64,000 nucleotides of DNA from Flavobacteriales bacterium UBA2104 (GTDB lineage Bacteria > Bacteroidota > Bacteroidia > Flavobacteriales_D > Crocinitomicaceae): assembly GCA_002331485.1 (NCBI GenBank), contig DCYS01000032.1:728-64727 (forward strand), given 5' to 3'. The notes below the pieces were generated by a model, which saw only the letters and a program-made list of their open reading frames with translations, was not told where the DNA came from and did no database searches. Below, piece after piece: positions 44,386-53,042 of the stretch. Position numbers and translations under genes: made by a program. Each line of letters starts with the position of its first letter. Position 1 is the first letter of the stretch.

Positions 44386-45195
44386 TTATGACTTAACTAT
44401 TTTCTTTCTAATCGGTTTTCCGGAAGCTAGCTCTATTACAATAGTATAAAGACCATTAGGTAATTCACTAACGTTAATCGTTAGATCCTTGTTTTTAGTA
44501 TATGTTTCATCATATACGATCGTTCCTACGGACGAGATAATTGAAACATTCGAAACATTCTCTTTTGTTTCAATTTGGAGGGATTCCTGTACAGGGTTCG
44601 GATAAACATTCACAGAAAGTTCCTCTTCGTTAATTTGAAGCGGATCCTGCTCTCTTACGTACACACTATCCAGATATAGTTTAAAACCATCGAACGATGT
44701 GTTTACAAAAGCAAAATGAATCGTCTGGCTTGCATATTCCTCTAGGCTTAATTCATGTTCTGTCCAGTCTGGTGATTCGTTTGTAACCAATAATAATGTA
44801 TCTGTAAATGAAGCTAGATCAGTATCTGTAGTTGAAACGAGCACTTTGTACGAATCCGGGAAAGAAGGATCAGAAGACAATCCTTTCCATGAGATAAAAT
44901 TACCTGATGCTCCTAACGTTACGGAAGGAGTGATCAACCAACGATCAGCACGGTCAATAGGATCGAAATATGAAGTACTTGAAAATGTACCATTCCCAGC
45001 GTTAATAGGGTCTTCTTTATAAATCCAGGCCTCAGTATATTCGCTCACATCACTTGCTGGAGTATTTCCATCGTTATCAACTCTTTCCCAGCCTGTAGGC
45101 AGACCTTGTGTATCGAAATTTTCTTCCAATAACGTAACCTGACCAACTGCATTGGACATAAAAATCAATGATACGATTATAAATACTGATCTCAT
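44386..45195 (-). CDS. Secreted choice-of-anchor J protein with T9SS type A sorting domain
   Basis: A 269-residue exported protein with a signal peptide (about 1-19, ending NAVGQ). Residues about 22-170 match the cleaved-adhesin/choice-of-anchor J domain (LLEENFDTQGLPTGWERVD, DRWLITPSVTLG, LYLDSVYVRE). The C-terminus has the type A sorting domain (NVYPNPVQESLQIE, GLYTIVIELASGKPIRKKIVKS). It is therefore predicted to be exported through the type IX system and attached to the cell surface or released. A -7 box precedes it. It lies just downstream of the sigma factor operon on the same strand, but with its own promoter. Confidence 0.9.
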   Translation of the reverse strand: MRSVFIIVSLIFMSNAVGQVTLLEENFDTQGLPTGWERVDNDGNTPASDVSEYTEAWIYKEDPINAGNGTFSSTSYFDPIDRADRWLITPSVTLGASGNFISWKGLSSDPSFPDSYKVLVSTTDTDLASFTDTLLLVTNESPDWTEHELSLEEYASQTIHFAFVNTSFDGFKLYLDSVYVREQDPLQINEEELSVNVYPNPVQESLQIETKENVSNVSIISSVGTIVYDETYTKNKDLTINVSELPNGLYTIVIELASGKPIRKKIVKS

Positions 45196-45220
45196 GTTTT
45201 TAAACTTAGAATTTGATTAA

Positions 45221-45228
45221 CAAAGCTA
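45221..45228 (-). promoter_or_regulatory. -7 promoter box of the choice-of-anchor J gene
   Basis: Reads TAGCTTTG on the minus strand, 25 bases before the ATG at 45195. Confidence 0.4.
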
Positions 45229-45275
45229 AGTAAATAATAGGAAATATCGATCTAATTGGGGTTCGTTAACCTTTT

Positions 45276-45695
45276 TTAATCCTCTTCCAGGATCGTTACC
45301 AGATGTAATGGATTCAGGTGCTTGATTGAACCATCCAGATCAACTGCACAGATTCGTGTAAAATAATAATGCCTTCCCGGACCTTCACGTTGAATGGTGG
45401 CACAAATTGTATCTGGGATTTGATTACCTGCTATCCTAACAATCGTATCATAAGAAGATGTTTCCAATTCAAGACGAAACGATATGATCTTCAACCCTCT
45501 AGATATGAATAAACCTCTTGTGTCGCAGATCTTATCAATGGGAATATTACCGTCAAAGTACCCAGCGATCTGAGGAGCAAAATCCATCTCCCCCCATTCC
45601 TTTTGGATACGCACTTGATCTACTTCCTGACCAGTGCATATCCATGAAAGAAATAATAAGCTTGATAAACTAAGCGCGAACGCGTTCCTTTTCAT
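45276..45695 (-). CDS. Exported protein resembling the GldM C-terminal domain
   Basis: A 139-residue exported protein (signal about 1-23, ending CTGQ). The mature part resembles the last domain of gliding/T9SS protein GldM. The pattern FRLELETSSYDTIVRIAGNQIPDTI followed by GRHYYFTRICAVDLDGSIKHLNP parallels the GldM segments with 'ISGNxIP' and 'DGxxRKLxPI'. The call is from pattern recognition, not alignment. Its ATG lies inside the end of the upstream membrane protein gene (26-base overlap), so it is translationally tied to the ECF sigma operon. It could be a surface protein interacting with T9SS machinery; function is unknown. Confidence 0.65.
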   Translation of the reverse strand: MKRNAFALSLSSLLFLSWICTGQEVDQVRIQKEWGEMDFAPQIAGYFDGNIPIDKICDTRGLFISRGLKIISFRLELETSSYDTIVRIAGNQIPDTICATIQREGPGRHYYFTRICAVDLDGSIKHLNPLHLVTILEED

Positions 45696-47346
45696 CAAGA
45701 ATAGTTTTAAAGAAATCAATATCTGCTTCCTTCGTGTCGATCGGTGTCAAGTTAATTTGTCCGTTAACAGCCTCATCCTTACTACCATCTACTCTGGCGT
45801 AACCCATGTTTCCTTGACGATCCTGAACAATGATCACTGTTTCATTATTATTCATTGCGACTTCTCTTATGGGATGATCGGCATGACCGAAAGTATATCT
45901 CACATCTTTCTTTAGGTCAAATACGAACACCATGTTAGCATCTATGATCTGATCATTAGCAGCATAAGTATATGGTGACACAGGAGCTCCGGGATACTTC
46001 ACAGGTTTATCACTGTTAAACACACCCCACCTATTTGCTGTGAATTCTGCTGAGGCATTGTACAATTCATTTAACATTGCCTTTTTTGCTTTCATCTCAG
46101 CAGTAATATTCGCTGCTCGGTTTTCCCAATATACAGACTCTCGCGTTGATTGATCTTCAACAATTCCCTGAATTCGTTTTTTTCTAAGTTTATTTTCTTC
46201 TTCCAACGTTTTCAGCTTCTCCTCTTCTCTCTCTTTCTGATCCTTCACTTTTGCAACAGCACTCTTATAATTCTCAAACGCAACTTCTGCTGCCTCACCT
46301 GTTACTACCGGAACAACACTGACAGAAGTCTTATCACCTCTCTGATTTGAGAATTGAGCTTCGTACTTTCCTTTAGACAATTGAACAAGTTCTACTCCCG
46401 ACCATGTTTTTTCTAAGATCTCACGATACTTAATAGATGAACATTTAGCTTCAAATTGCAAGCGTTCAAAACTTTTTAATTCAGGGAATTCATGTTTGTT
46501 AAATTTAAGCTCAAACACTCGGTTATCGTTTTCAGCTAGATGAAAATCAGACTTTTCAGGCTTTCTGATCATTTCAAGATTATTCTGGATTGTTTCGATC
46601 TCCATTTCAGTTTCAATGATCTTGCTTTTTATTTCCGAAATATCAGCTTTTTCAGTTTGACTTTTTACTCGATATTTAGCTGGATAAGTATTCCACTTTC
46701 CAGATTCATCATTGAGCGAGTAAAAATTAAAGTCATCTGGTGATTTATGTAATCCCAAAGTAACTTTAATAGACTTACCCTCAGCAAAATCTACTTTATC
46801 TCCATTTTGCGAACCACGGATCTCGATCATACCAGCAGATTCAAATGCCTTTTGATCACCATAATTCATAGGAACACCTGCGACAAACGCATCTGCTTTT
46901 GTGCGGAATACTCTTGCTTCTATCTGAAGTTTTCGATTATCATTTTTCAGATCAAAAGAGTTTGCAGGAATTTCAATAATCGCACCTCCTTCAACGAAAA
47001 CCATATTATCCTCTGAAGGATCGATCTCAAATACTTCGAACTTAAGATCATTTTCTTCATGAATCGGCGTTAAACATTTTGTGTCCTCGGGAAGTTCCGG
47101 GGAGTTGACTGCTAAAGTAGATGTTGCTTCATAGGCATTTTTCTTTTTTGTCGAATTAATAAATTGATATGTTAATAAAGTAAGAGCTATTACTGAGGAA
47201 CCAATGGCTCCCCAGAATCCTATACTCTTAAAAAATGGTGTTGGGTTCACAGTGACTTGAGATATAATATCATCAAAACTCTGACGATCTTTTACTTGTT
47301 CACTGGATGGCACCGGACGATTATAATTTATTTTACGATTGCTCAT
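45670..47346 (-). CDS. Membrane-anchored protein encoded with an ECF sigma factor
   Basis: A 558-residue protein with one membrane segment (about 42-63) after a polar N-terminus of about 40 residues, then a large periplasmic part. The region 110-240 resembles a ZU5-like beta domain (VEGGAIIEIPANSFDLKN, a pattern common in Bacteroidota surface proteins). Two charged helical stretches that could form coiled coils lie at about 235-265 and 375-420 (KVKDQKEREEEKLKTLEEENKLRKKR). Its start overlaps the end of the sigma factor gene by 14 bases. Position suggests an anti-sigma or sensor role, but the short cytoplasmic part has no recognisable anti-sigma domain. Function inferred from context only. Confidence 0.75.
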   Translation of the reverse strand: MSNRKINYNRPVPSSEQVKDRQSFDDIISQVTVNPTPFFKSIGFWGAIGSSVIALTLLTYQFINSTKKKNAYEATSTLAVNSPELPEDTKCLTPIHEENDLKFEVFEIDPSEDNMVFVEGGAIIEIPANSFDLKNDNRKLQIEARVFRTKADAFVAGVPMNYGDQKAFESAGMIEIRGSQNGDKVDFAEGKSIKVTLGLHKSPDDFNFYSLNDESGKWNTYPAKYRVKSQTEKADISEIKSKIIETEMEIETIQNNLEMIRKPEKSDFHLAENDNRVFELKFNKHEFPELKSFERLQFEAKCSSIKYREILEKTWSGVELVQLSKGKYEAQFSNQRGDKTSVSVVPVVTGEAAEVAFENYKSAVAKVKDQKEREEEKLKTLEEENKLRKKRIQGIVEDQSTRESVYWENRAANITAEMKAKKAMLNELYNASAEFTANRWGVFNSDKPVKYPGAPVSPYTYAANDQIIDANMVFVFDLKKDVRYTFGHADHPIREVAMNNNETVIIVQDRQGNMGYARVDGSKDEAVNGQINLTPIDTKEADIDFFKTILDEKERVRA

Positions 47347-47938
47347 TACCGTAGGTTTTATAAAATAGTTGTTTCAATTTTTCGAGTGCTCTAAAGGTTT
47401 TTACTTTAGCATTATTCTCTTTAATTTCTAAGATCTCCCCTATCTCTCGATAAGGACGATCTTCAAAGTAGCGTAATTCAATGAGTTGAAGATCAATATC
47501 TTTCAATTGATCTAGAGCATGGAATAGTCTTTTACGATTTAGATCATTCTCTTCTTCGCTAAAAACCTCCATAAAAGTAGCAACGTGCGTTTTATCAATA
47601 TTAATTGCACGTTTCGCTTTACGATTTCGAAAAGCTTGATTAAGTTCACTCTTGGCAATTCTATACAACCAAGATCCAAGCGGTACACCACGGTACTCAA
47701 ACTTGTGTATGTTCTTGATTGCTTTAAGAAAAACTTGTGAAGTAACATCATAAGCAAGTTCATGATCATCCATTCGTTGATCAACGTAACGGAAGATCTG
47801 CTCGTGATACTTTTCGTAAAGGGGGGCAAAATGCCTGGGGTCACTTTTCGCAAGAGCTATTTGCTCCTGCTCATCACTCAGCATCCGCTGCGAGTGATGG
47901 TAAACGGGGTTAATTCGACTTCGACTCATAGTAAACAT
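47333..47938 (-). CDS. ECF-type RNA polymerase sigma factor
   Basis: A 201-residue sigma-70-family protein. Region 2 is at about 35-90 (FAPLYEKYHEQIFRYVDQRMDDHELAYDVTSQVFLKAI) and region 4 at about 140-190 (LRYFEDRPYREIGEILEIKENNAKVKTFRALEKLKQLF). Regions 1.1 and 3 are absent, as expected for extracytoplasmic-function sigma factors. The ATG at 47938 is chosen over TTG at 47977; ATG at 47929 is also possible. It is the first gene of an operon with the membrane protein and the GldM-C-like protein, each pair overlapping. The genes it controls are not evident from this window. Confidence 0.9.
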   Translation of the reverse strand: MFTMSRSRINPVYHHSQRMLSDEQEQIALAKSDPRHFAPLYEKYHEQIFRYVDQRMDDHELAYDVTSQVFLKAIKNIHKFEYRGVPLGSWLYRIAKSELNQAFRNRKAKRAINIDKTHVATFMEVFSEEENDLNRKRLFHALDQLKDIDLQLIELRYFEDRPYREIGEILEIKENNAKVKTFRALEKLKQLFYKTYGNEQS

Positions 47939-48122
47939 GGGTTTTTGGGGTTCAGCGAAACTGCTGCTTGCAGACAACAGTCTCGTTTATATAACGCAAC
48001 AATGAAGCCACGTTACATTATAATACGAAAAAAAATGCAAAAAATTGTTTGATGAACGGAATTATATCCTGACGAACGTATATTAAACTAGATGTTATTC
48101 ACCAAAAGAATTAAGTTAAAAA

Positions 48123-49196
48123 CTAGTTACATGCGAAACTGTAGTTCTGGGCGATGTCGTTAGTGTTATCGCTACAGAACTTCAAAGAACCTGTGTACTG
48201 ACCTTCGCAAAGCTCTCTAGTACTATTTAAACTGAATCCTCTTTGATTTGGGTTGTTCGTGTATTGAAACTCCTTGTATTGAGCCGCCGTTGTTCTTGCT
48301 GAGAAAATTCCTAGTCCTCCTTCAACATTAGAGAAGGTTGGTTTATTTTGAGCTAGTGAAGATGTAGGCTGATTCGTAAGCATATAAGTATTCAGGTCTT
48401 CAGAACCAGCAGTTACCAAAATTTCAAATCCATTTACGGTTCTTCTCGTTACATCTGGATCTTCTTGAATACTATTTGCAACGAACTCATAAAATGATTC
48501 ACCATTTGCTCCTAGAGAAGGGTTAGTCGTTGTTAGATCAGCGATTCTTAAGGTTCCTATATTCCAAAGAAGCGATTTATTCTCATTCCCTGATGGTTTA
48601 AATTCTCTGTAATCAAATCTCAACTGGACTTTAAAAACAGCTGCATTTGGTCCCGTAGAAAACGCGATAGATTGAGTATTGTATCCATTTAATGGCACAT
48701 TCGCTTCAGCAAAATTGATCTGCTGAAAAGCATTTGGAAACGTAATATTTATATCCTGAACTAGTTCTGTTTGCCCTTTTACTATATGTCTTCCATTTTC
48801 AATATCAATAGTAAGTCTGTATAAAGCATCCTCATTTAAGTCATCAGCCTGAAAGAAATAAAGCTTTTGCTCTGGATAGTAAAAAGTACCAGACTCCTTA
48901 TTTTCAATTATAGTATCCTGAAGTGTCCACGTTCTTGTTGTACTTCCTCCAATAATTTCTTCTATCGTTGCATCAACTTGATCAAAATAAGCTGAATCTG
49001 CGACCATTGCGAAATCATTTGCGTTTCCATCACCTAAAAATGTCTTATTCAATTTAAGGAAATGAAATTCATCATTTGGATCAAGCAACATGTGTACAAT
49101 AGGAGTTTCATCATACTCTCCGTTTACACTGAATTTTGTAGTACACCCTGCAACGATCGCTACAGTTACAATAAGAAAAAAGAAACGCTTCATCAA
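48123..49196 (-). CDS. Putative outer-membrane lipoprotein (DUF4249-like)
   Basis: A 357-residue protein with a lipobox (VAIVAGC, cysteine 18). The layout is that of DUF4249-type lipoproteins: a short N-terminal strand region (VNGEYDETPIVHMLLDPNDEFHFLKLNKTFLG), a central beta domain (YRLTIDIENGRHIVKGQTELV) and a C-terminal part with paired cysteines (ELCEGQYTGSLKFCSDN, SFACN). Such genes usually sit next to a TonB-dependent receptor; none is adjacent here. Family assignment is moderate. Confidence 0.68.
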   Translation of the reverse strand: MMKRFFFLIVTVAIVAGCTTKFSVNGEYDETPIVHMLLDPNDEFHFLKLNKTFLGDGNANDFAMVADSAYFDQVDATIEEIIGGSTTRTWTLQDTIIENKESGTFYYPEQKLYFFQADDLNEDALYRLTIDIENGRHIVKGQTELVQDINITFPNAFQQINFAEANVPLNGYNTQSIAFSTGPNAAVFKVQLRFDYREFKPSGNENKSLLWNIGTLRIADLTTTNPSLGANGESFYEFVANSIQEDPDVTRRTVNGFEILVTAGSEDLNTYMLTNQPTSSLAQNKPTFSNVEGGLGIFSARTTAAQYKEFQYTNNPNQRGFSLNSTRELCEGQYTGSLKFCSDNTNDIAQNYSFACN

Positions 49197-49292
49197 TAAC
49201 TATTTTATCTCTGTAAAGTTAGTAAAATATTAAGAGATGAACTTACCGTTCAGTCATTAAAAACAACCATTCAGTTGATCAATGGACAGGTT

Positions 49293-50357
49293 TTACTTTA
49301 CCCTATTCATCCCCATGGCCTTCAGCATCCATTTTGGCAATGATTTCTTCGGATCTCTATTCTTCAAGTTTAAATACCAACCTAACTTCTTCATGATCGG
49401 TACTTTATGAGTTTCAACAAACTCTATCCATGCCCCATCAGGGTCTTCAACGTAAGAAAACCGTCCTCCAGCTTCTCCCATATCAAATGTATCTCCGCTG
49501 TCTACCGTAAAAGGAAAACCCGCATCTTCACACTCTTTCTTGAGCTGTTCCATTCCTCTGATATCATAACACAAGTGAATAAACCCCCAGTCTCCCCAAA
49601 ATCTATCCTTGAAGATCTTTTTACAGTCTGTTCTTTCAACTGCCTGAATGAGTTCTATTTTAGACGGGCCGAGTAATGGAGAAAATGGTCCTTGACGTTT
49701 TTGAGGATGAGAAAGCAATACTCTCCTCACTTTTTTATCTCCACCTGGAAGATCAGAAAAACAATCAAATATATCTGTTTCGTCATATTCAATTTTTGAA
49801 TATCCGAGAATATCTGCATAAAGCTTCATTGACTTCTCAAGGTTACTTACACCGATCATTGCACCAGCAACTCCTCCAGTCTTTCCCTCAAACTTCGTCT
49901 CTTTGAAAGTCGTGTTCTCAAGCACTACATTGAATACGTTATCATTTGGGTCTTGTACAAAGAAATGGGACTCTCCCGAAGGCGTTTTTTTCAATCCACC
50001 TAAGATCTTTGCTCCATTCTTTTTCATGTACTCATATGATGCTTCAACATCTCTCGATTTGATCCTACAAACATATAGGCCGTAGTCACCCAGAAGAACA
50101 TCATACTTTGGTCGCTCTGTATTTCGGCTCGTAAATTGCCAAATCTCAAAACCACCTCCTCCTTCCATGGAAAGTGCCAATGTAGCAGTTCTTGAATGAA
50201 CATCTCCACCAGTGTAACGAGTCATCAACGGAGCGTCTGCTGCCTCTTCGAATATGCGAACATCAACGCCAAAGAATTTTCTGTACCACTTCCAGATCTC
50301 TTGAACATCCGGAACTCCAATTCCCATTTGTTGTATACCACTAATGACTTTTTCCAT
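49293..50357 (-). CDS. Two-domain VOC (glyoxalase/dioxygenase superfamily) protein
   Basis: A 354-residue soluble protein with two vicinal-oxygen-chelate units: about 5-135 (MGIGVPDVQEIWKWYRKFFGVDV) and about 155-315 (MIGVSNLEKSMKLYADILGYSKI). Possible metal ligands are Glu in GGGFEIWQF, His in WGFIHLCYD and Glu in AWIEFVET. The first unit lacks the usual leading histidine (MGIGV). The length and two-unit organisation resemble 4-hydroxyphenylpyruvate dioxygenase-like proteins, but the substrate cannot be inferred. It is divergent from the acyltransferase gene. Confidence 0.85.
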   Translation of the reverse strand: MEKVISGIQQMGIGVPDVQEIWKWYRKFFGVDVRIFEEAADAPLMTRYTGGDVHSRTATLALSMEGGGGFEIWQFTSRNTERPKYDVLLGDYGLYVCRIKSRDVEASYEYMKKNGAKILGGLKKTPSGESHFFVQDPNDNVFNVVLENTTFKETKFEGKTGGVAGAMIGVSNLEKSMKLYADILGYSKIEYDETDIFDCFSDLPGGDKKVRRVLLSHPQKRQGPFSPLLGPSKIELIQAVERTDCKKIFKDRFWGDWGFIHLCYDIRGMEQLKKECEDAGFPFTVDSGDTFDMGEAGGRFSYVEDPDGAWIEFVETHKVPIMKKLGWYLNLKNRDPKKSLPKWMLKAMGMNRVK

Positions 50358-50377
50358 TACTCAGAAATTTTGAAAGT

Positions 50378-50385
50378 CAAAAATA
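50378..50385 (-). promoter_or_regulatory. -7 promoter box of the VOC gene
   Basis: Reads TATTTTTG on the minus strand, 20 bases before the ATG at 50357. Confidence 0.4.
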
Positions 50386-50472
50386 ATATTCTTTGCCTAA
50401 ATAGCGTTCAATTCGTTCGATGCAGATGTTGTAAGTTTCTGCTTTCGATGATTTATTTAGCTTCAAATTAGC

Positions 50473-50480
50473 TACTTTTG
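50473..50480 (+). promoter_or_regulatory. -7 promoter box of the acyltransferase gene
   Basis: TACTTTTG matches TAnnTTTG, 12 bases before the ATG at 50493. It overlaps an in-frame TTG at 50478 that is therefore unlikely to be the start. Confidence 0.45.
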
Positions 50481-50492
50481 ACAAAAGGAAAC

Positions 50493-51413
50493 ATGTTTAG
50501 CTGGATTGCATATCATATTCTAATTTATCCTGCTTCATTACTGCCATTGCCAGTCATGTACGTTTTTACTGATTTCTTCTATTTACTTTTAATTTCAATT
50601 ATACCTTATAGAAGAAAAGTAGTTCGTCAAAACATTGCCAATTCATTTCCAGAAAAGTCATTTAAGGATAGAAAAAAGATCGAACGAAAATTCTACCGTC
50701 ATCTTACTAATCTGCTTGCAGAGGGAGCCAAAAACCTCAGTATTTCAGAAAAGCAGCTAAAGAAAAGATTCAAAGTACGAAATCCTGAAGTTATGAATGA
50801 GCTTTATGCTGAAGGAAAAAATGTATTACTCGTATCTGGACATTACAATAATTGGGAATGGCTGATAACGGCACAAAACTTACTTTTCAAACATCAAGCT
50901 GTTGGAATCGGAATGCCTTTAAGTAATGGTTTCTGGGATAAAAAACTTAATTCAAGGAGGTCAAGATTTGGAATGAAGGTCATCCATTCTAAGATAGTTC
51001 GTGAATTCTATAATAATAATTCAGATATCGTGGCGAACCTGGTTCTTGCTGATCAATCGCCCGGTGACTCTAACAAGTGCTATTGGATGGAATTTCTCAA
51101 TCAAAAAACAGGTGTCGTTTTCGGCCCAGAAATGCTTGCCAATGAATATGATCAAGCGGTTGTATATTTCACCATTCATCGCATAAAACGTGGATATTAT
51201 GAAATGGAGCTTCAAGAAATCACGAGAGAACCAAAAAGACTTGAATGGGGCGAAATAACTGAAAAACATACACATCTTTTAGAATCCGCAATTCAAAACG
51301 AACCTTCGAGATGGATCTGGTCACATAAGCGCTGGAAAAGGAAAGTTCCAGAAAATCTAGACGAGCTTAGACAAGTTCAAAGATCCAAGTTCCAACAACG
51401 CTATCGAAATTAA
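50493..51413 (+). CDS. LpxL/HtrB-type lysophospholipid or lipid A acyltransferase
   Basis: A 306-residue membrane-associated acyltransferase. After a hydrophobic N-terminus (about 1-38), the catalytic HX4E motif is in SGHYNNWEW (His117, Glu122). The family segments NIANSFPEKS (about 47-56), VLLVSGHYNNWE and WIWSHKRWK (about 278-286) are characteristic of LpxL-like enzymes. It probably adds a secondary acyl chain to lipid A or a related lipid. In Bacteroidota the same family includes enzymes for other lipids, so the substrate is open. It ends three bases from the convergent DUF4924 gene. Confidence 0.9.
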   Translation: MFSWIAYHILIYPASLLPLPVMYVFTDFFYLLLISIIPYRRKVVRQNIANSFPEKSFKDRKKIERKFYRHLTNLLAEGAKNLSISEKQLKKRFKVRNPEVMNELYAEGKNVLLVSGHYNNWEWLITAQNLLFKHQAVGIGMPLSNGFWDKKLNSRRSRFGMKVIHSKIVREFYNNNSDIVANLVLADQSPGDSNKCYWMEFLNQKTGVVFGPEMLANEYDQAVVYFTIHRIKRGYYEMELQEITREPKRLEWGEITEKHTHLLESAIQNEPSRWIWSHKRWKRKVPENLDELRQVQRSKFQQRYRN

Positions 51414-51415
51414 AA

Positions 51416-51973
51416 CTAAGCTTGCTTTTCAAACATCGACATATCACCTCTTTTCATCTGGTGATAACCCTTCGTCAAATAAGCGAGTAGGATTCGCATA
51501 GTATCAAAGGCATTTTCAGACTCAGCACTGATCTCTTTACCCTGAAGTTTCAATAATAACTTCATGTATAAAGCCTGGAAACAGATCTCTACAAGGTGTA
51601 GATTACTCATATCGCTCTTTTCTCTGAATGCCTCAATATTGGGTTCAGCCGCTTTTAAAAGATCGAGGTACTTCTTGTCTTCAACAACGTCTTTAAGTGT
51701 ATTGTGAAGATAGATCATCTCTGTTATGATCTCACCGATGCGATGCAGATGACCTTTTCTTTCAAGATTTCTGGACTTCATTTCATCGATGATCTCTTTG
51801 TACCATCTAACAGCTTCCTCCTCGAGGGAAGTACTCTTCACCTGAGGTCTTACGATCTTTTCTCGAATGGCTTCAAGGTCGAACTTGTAAGCACGAACCA
51901 TATCCTCCATTTGGTACATGTAGATCACATACTCAGCAATATTCGTCTCTCTTTTTTCTTTTGCAATATACAT
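51416..51973 (-). CDS. DUF4924 family protein
   Basis: A 185-residue, mostly helical, soluble protein matching the Bacteroidota-specific DUF4924 type. It starts with MYIAKEKRETNIAEYVIYMYQMEDMVRA and has a conserved central helix EIITEMIYLHNTLKD and a C-terminal LLAYLTKGYHQMKRGD. Function unknown. It follows the OmpH-like gene by 17 bases on the same strand, so the genes from 52923 down to 51416 (small protein, OmpH-like, DUF4924) are likely one transcript. Confidence 0.85.
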   Translation of the reverse strand: MYIAKEKRETNIAEYVIYMYQMEDMVRAYKFDLEAIREKIVRPQVKSTSLEEEAVRWYKEIIDEMKSRNLERKGHLHRIGEIITEMIYLHNTLKDVVEDKKYLDLLKAAEPNIEAFREKSDMSNLHLVEICFQALYMKLLLKLQGKEISAESENAFDTMRILLAYLTKGYHQMKRGDMSMFEKQA

Positions 51974-51990
51974 CTTAGAAATGCAGCTTA

Positions 51991-52662
51991 TTACTTACCT
52001 AGAGAATCGTTTGAAACGTTTACATTATCAACTTCCTCGTCAAAATCAGCCATCAATTCATCTTCACGCTTGTTTAGATACGCGACAAATTCTTCCGTCA
52101 CATCAAATGCGTTAGCGATGTATGTGATCTGACCTCCCTTTTGATAGAAGAACAGTATATCAATGTTATTCTTTTTAGAAAATTCCTTCCCTGCTTCAGA
52201 GATCTTATTCATCAATGCTGTTTGATTTTCGATCGTTTCTTTCTGAAGGGCAGAACCTCTCTGTTGCTCAAATCGAGAGATCGATTGTTGTTTCTGAGCT
52301 GCAGTTTTTTGGATCTCATCTAATTGGTAGCCTGTGATCTCCCCAGCATTCATTCTTCTCTGAATATCTTGCTCATAAGCCTGATAAGAACGAATTCTTG
52401 ATTCTAGCTCCTTTTGAAAAGCCATTTCCTTTGACTTTAGCATTGAATCCACTCGTCTGTAAAAGTTAAAGTTACTCGCTATACTATCTTGAACATAATA
52501 TGCAATTGCAACACCTGTTGTGTCGTCTCCAACTTTTCTTTTTGAAACGGAAACACTGTCCTCAGGTTGATCTGTTGAACTATCATCTGTATTTCCATTA
52601 CAAGATGTAATAGTTAACGCGGCTCCTATAAAAAGCGTGGTATATAAAAAGAACTTTCTCAT
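51991..52662 (-). CDS. OmpH/Skp-like lipoprotein
   Basis: A 223-residue exported protein with a lipobox (TITSC, cysteine 21). A Ser/Asp-rich linker is followed by a Skp-like core: strand AIAYYVQDSIASNF, a long Gln/Glu-rich coiled-coil arm (about 80-165, AYEQDIQRRMNAGEITGYQLDEIQKTAAQKQQS) and a final strand block (ILFFYQKGGQITYIANAFDVTEEFVAYLN). Skp/OmpH proteins hold outer-membrane proteins in the periplasm. The lipid anchor makes it different from soluble Skp. The small gene 52669-52923 lies six bases upstream. Confidence 0.86.
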   Translation of the reverse strand: MRKFFLYTTLFIGAALTITSCNGNTDDSSTDQPEDSVSVSKRKVGDDTTGVAIAYYVQDSIASNFNFYRRVDSMLKSKEMAFQKELESRIRSYQAYEQDIQRRMNAGEITGYQLDEIQKTAAQKQQSISRFEQQRGSALQKETIENQTALMNKISEAGKEFSKKNNIDILFFYQKGGQITYIANAFDVTEEFVAYLNKREDELMADFDEEVDNVNVSNDSLGK

Positions 52663-52668
52663 CTGTTA

Positions 52669-52923
52669 TTAGTTTTCTATCGTATTTTTATTCTTGAAGG
52701 AAGTTTCCCAGTCCTCTCGCATTGTGATGAAACGTTTTAAACATCCACGCAAAAATTCTTGAGTTACCATACCCTTGACTTCATCCAGTCCCATAACGTC
52801 GATCTCTCCGATCTTGAAACTTTGCTCGAATTGCCCCAATTCGATCTTTACTATATATTTAGAGTTATAGTTGAAGATCTGTATTTTGAATCTCTCGTGA
52901 GGTATTTCGTCTATTACTCTCAT
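52669..52923 (-). CDS. Small conserved protein of unknown function
   Basis: An 84-residue soluble protein with a strand-rich first half (MRVIDEIPHERFKIQIFNYNSKYIVKIELGQFEQSF) and a helical second half (VTQEFLRGCLKRFITMREDWETSF). I recognise the general pattern from Bacteroidota but not a named family. A -7 box (TATTTTTG on the minus strand, 52951-52958) precedes it. It leads the transcript with the OmpH-like and DUF4924 genes. Confidence 0.78.
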   Translation of the reverse strand: MRVIDEIPHERFKIQIFNYNSKYIVKIELGQFEQSFKIGEIDVMGLDEVKGMVTQEFLRGCLKRFITMREDWETSFKNKNTIEN

Positions 52924-52950
52924 TTTTGTTATGGGCTAAATTTATCTGCG

Positions 52951-52958
52951 CAAAAATA
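52951..52958 (-). promoter_or_regulatory. -7 box for the 52923-51416 transcript
   Basis: Reads TATTTTTG on the minus strand, 27 bases before the ATG at 52923. Confidence 0.4.
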
Positions 52959-53042
52959 CCAATTCAACCATGATTGGCAAAAAAATCATTAAAAATCACG
53001 TTGTTTAGTGCATATTATCGCTGATTGCTTACTTTAGTTGAT

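Noticed and set aside
52971..52988. TGATT-N8-AATCA resembling the dinB/dnaE2 operator
   Set aside because: The centre (GGCAAAAA) differs, the spacing is 8 instead of 5-6, and there is no second copy or link to DNA repair.
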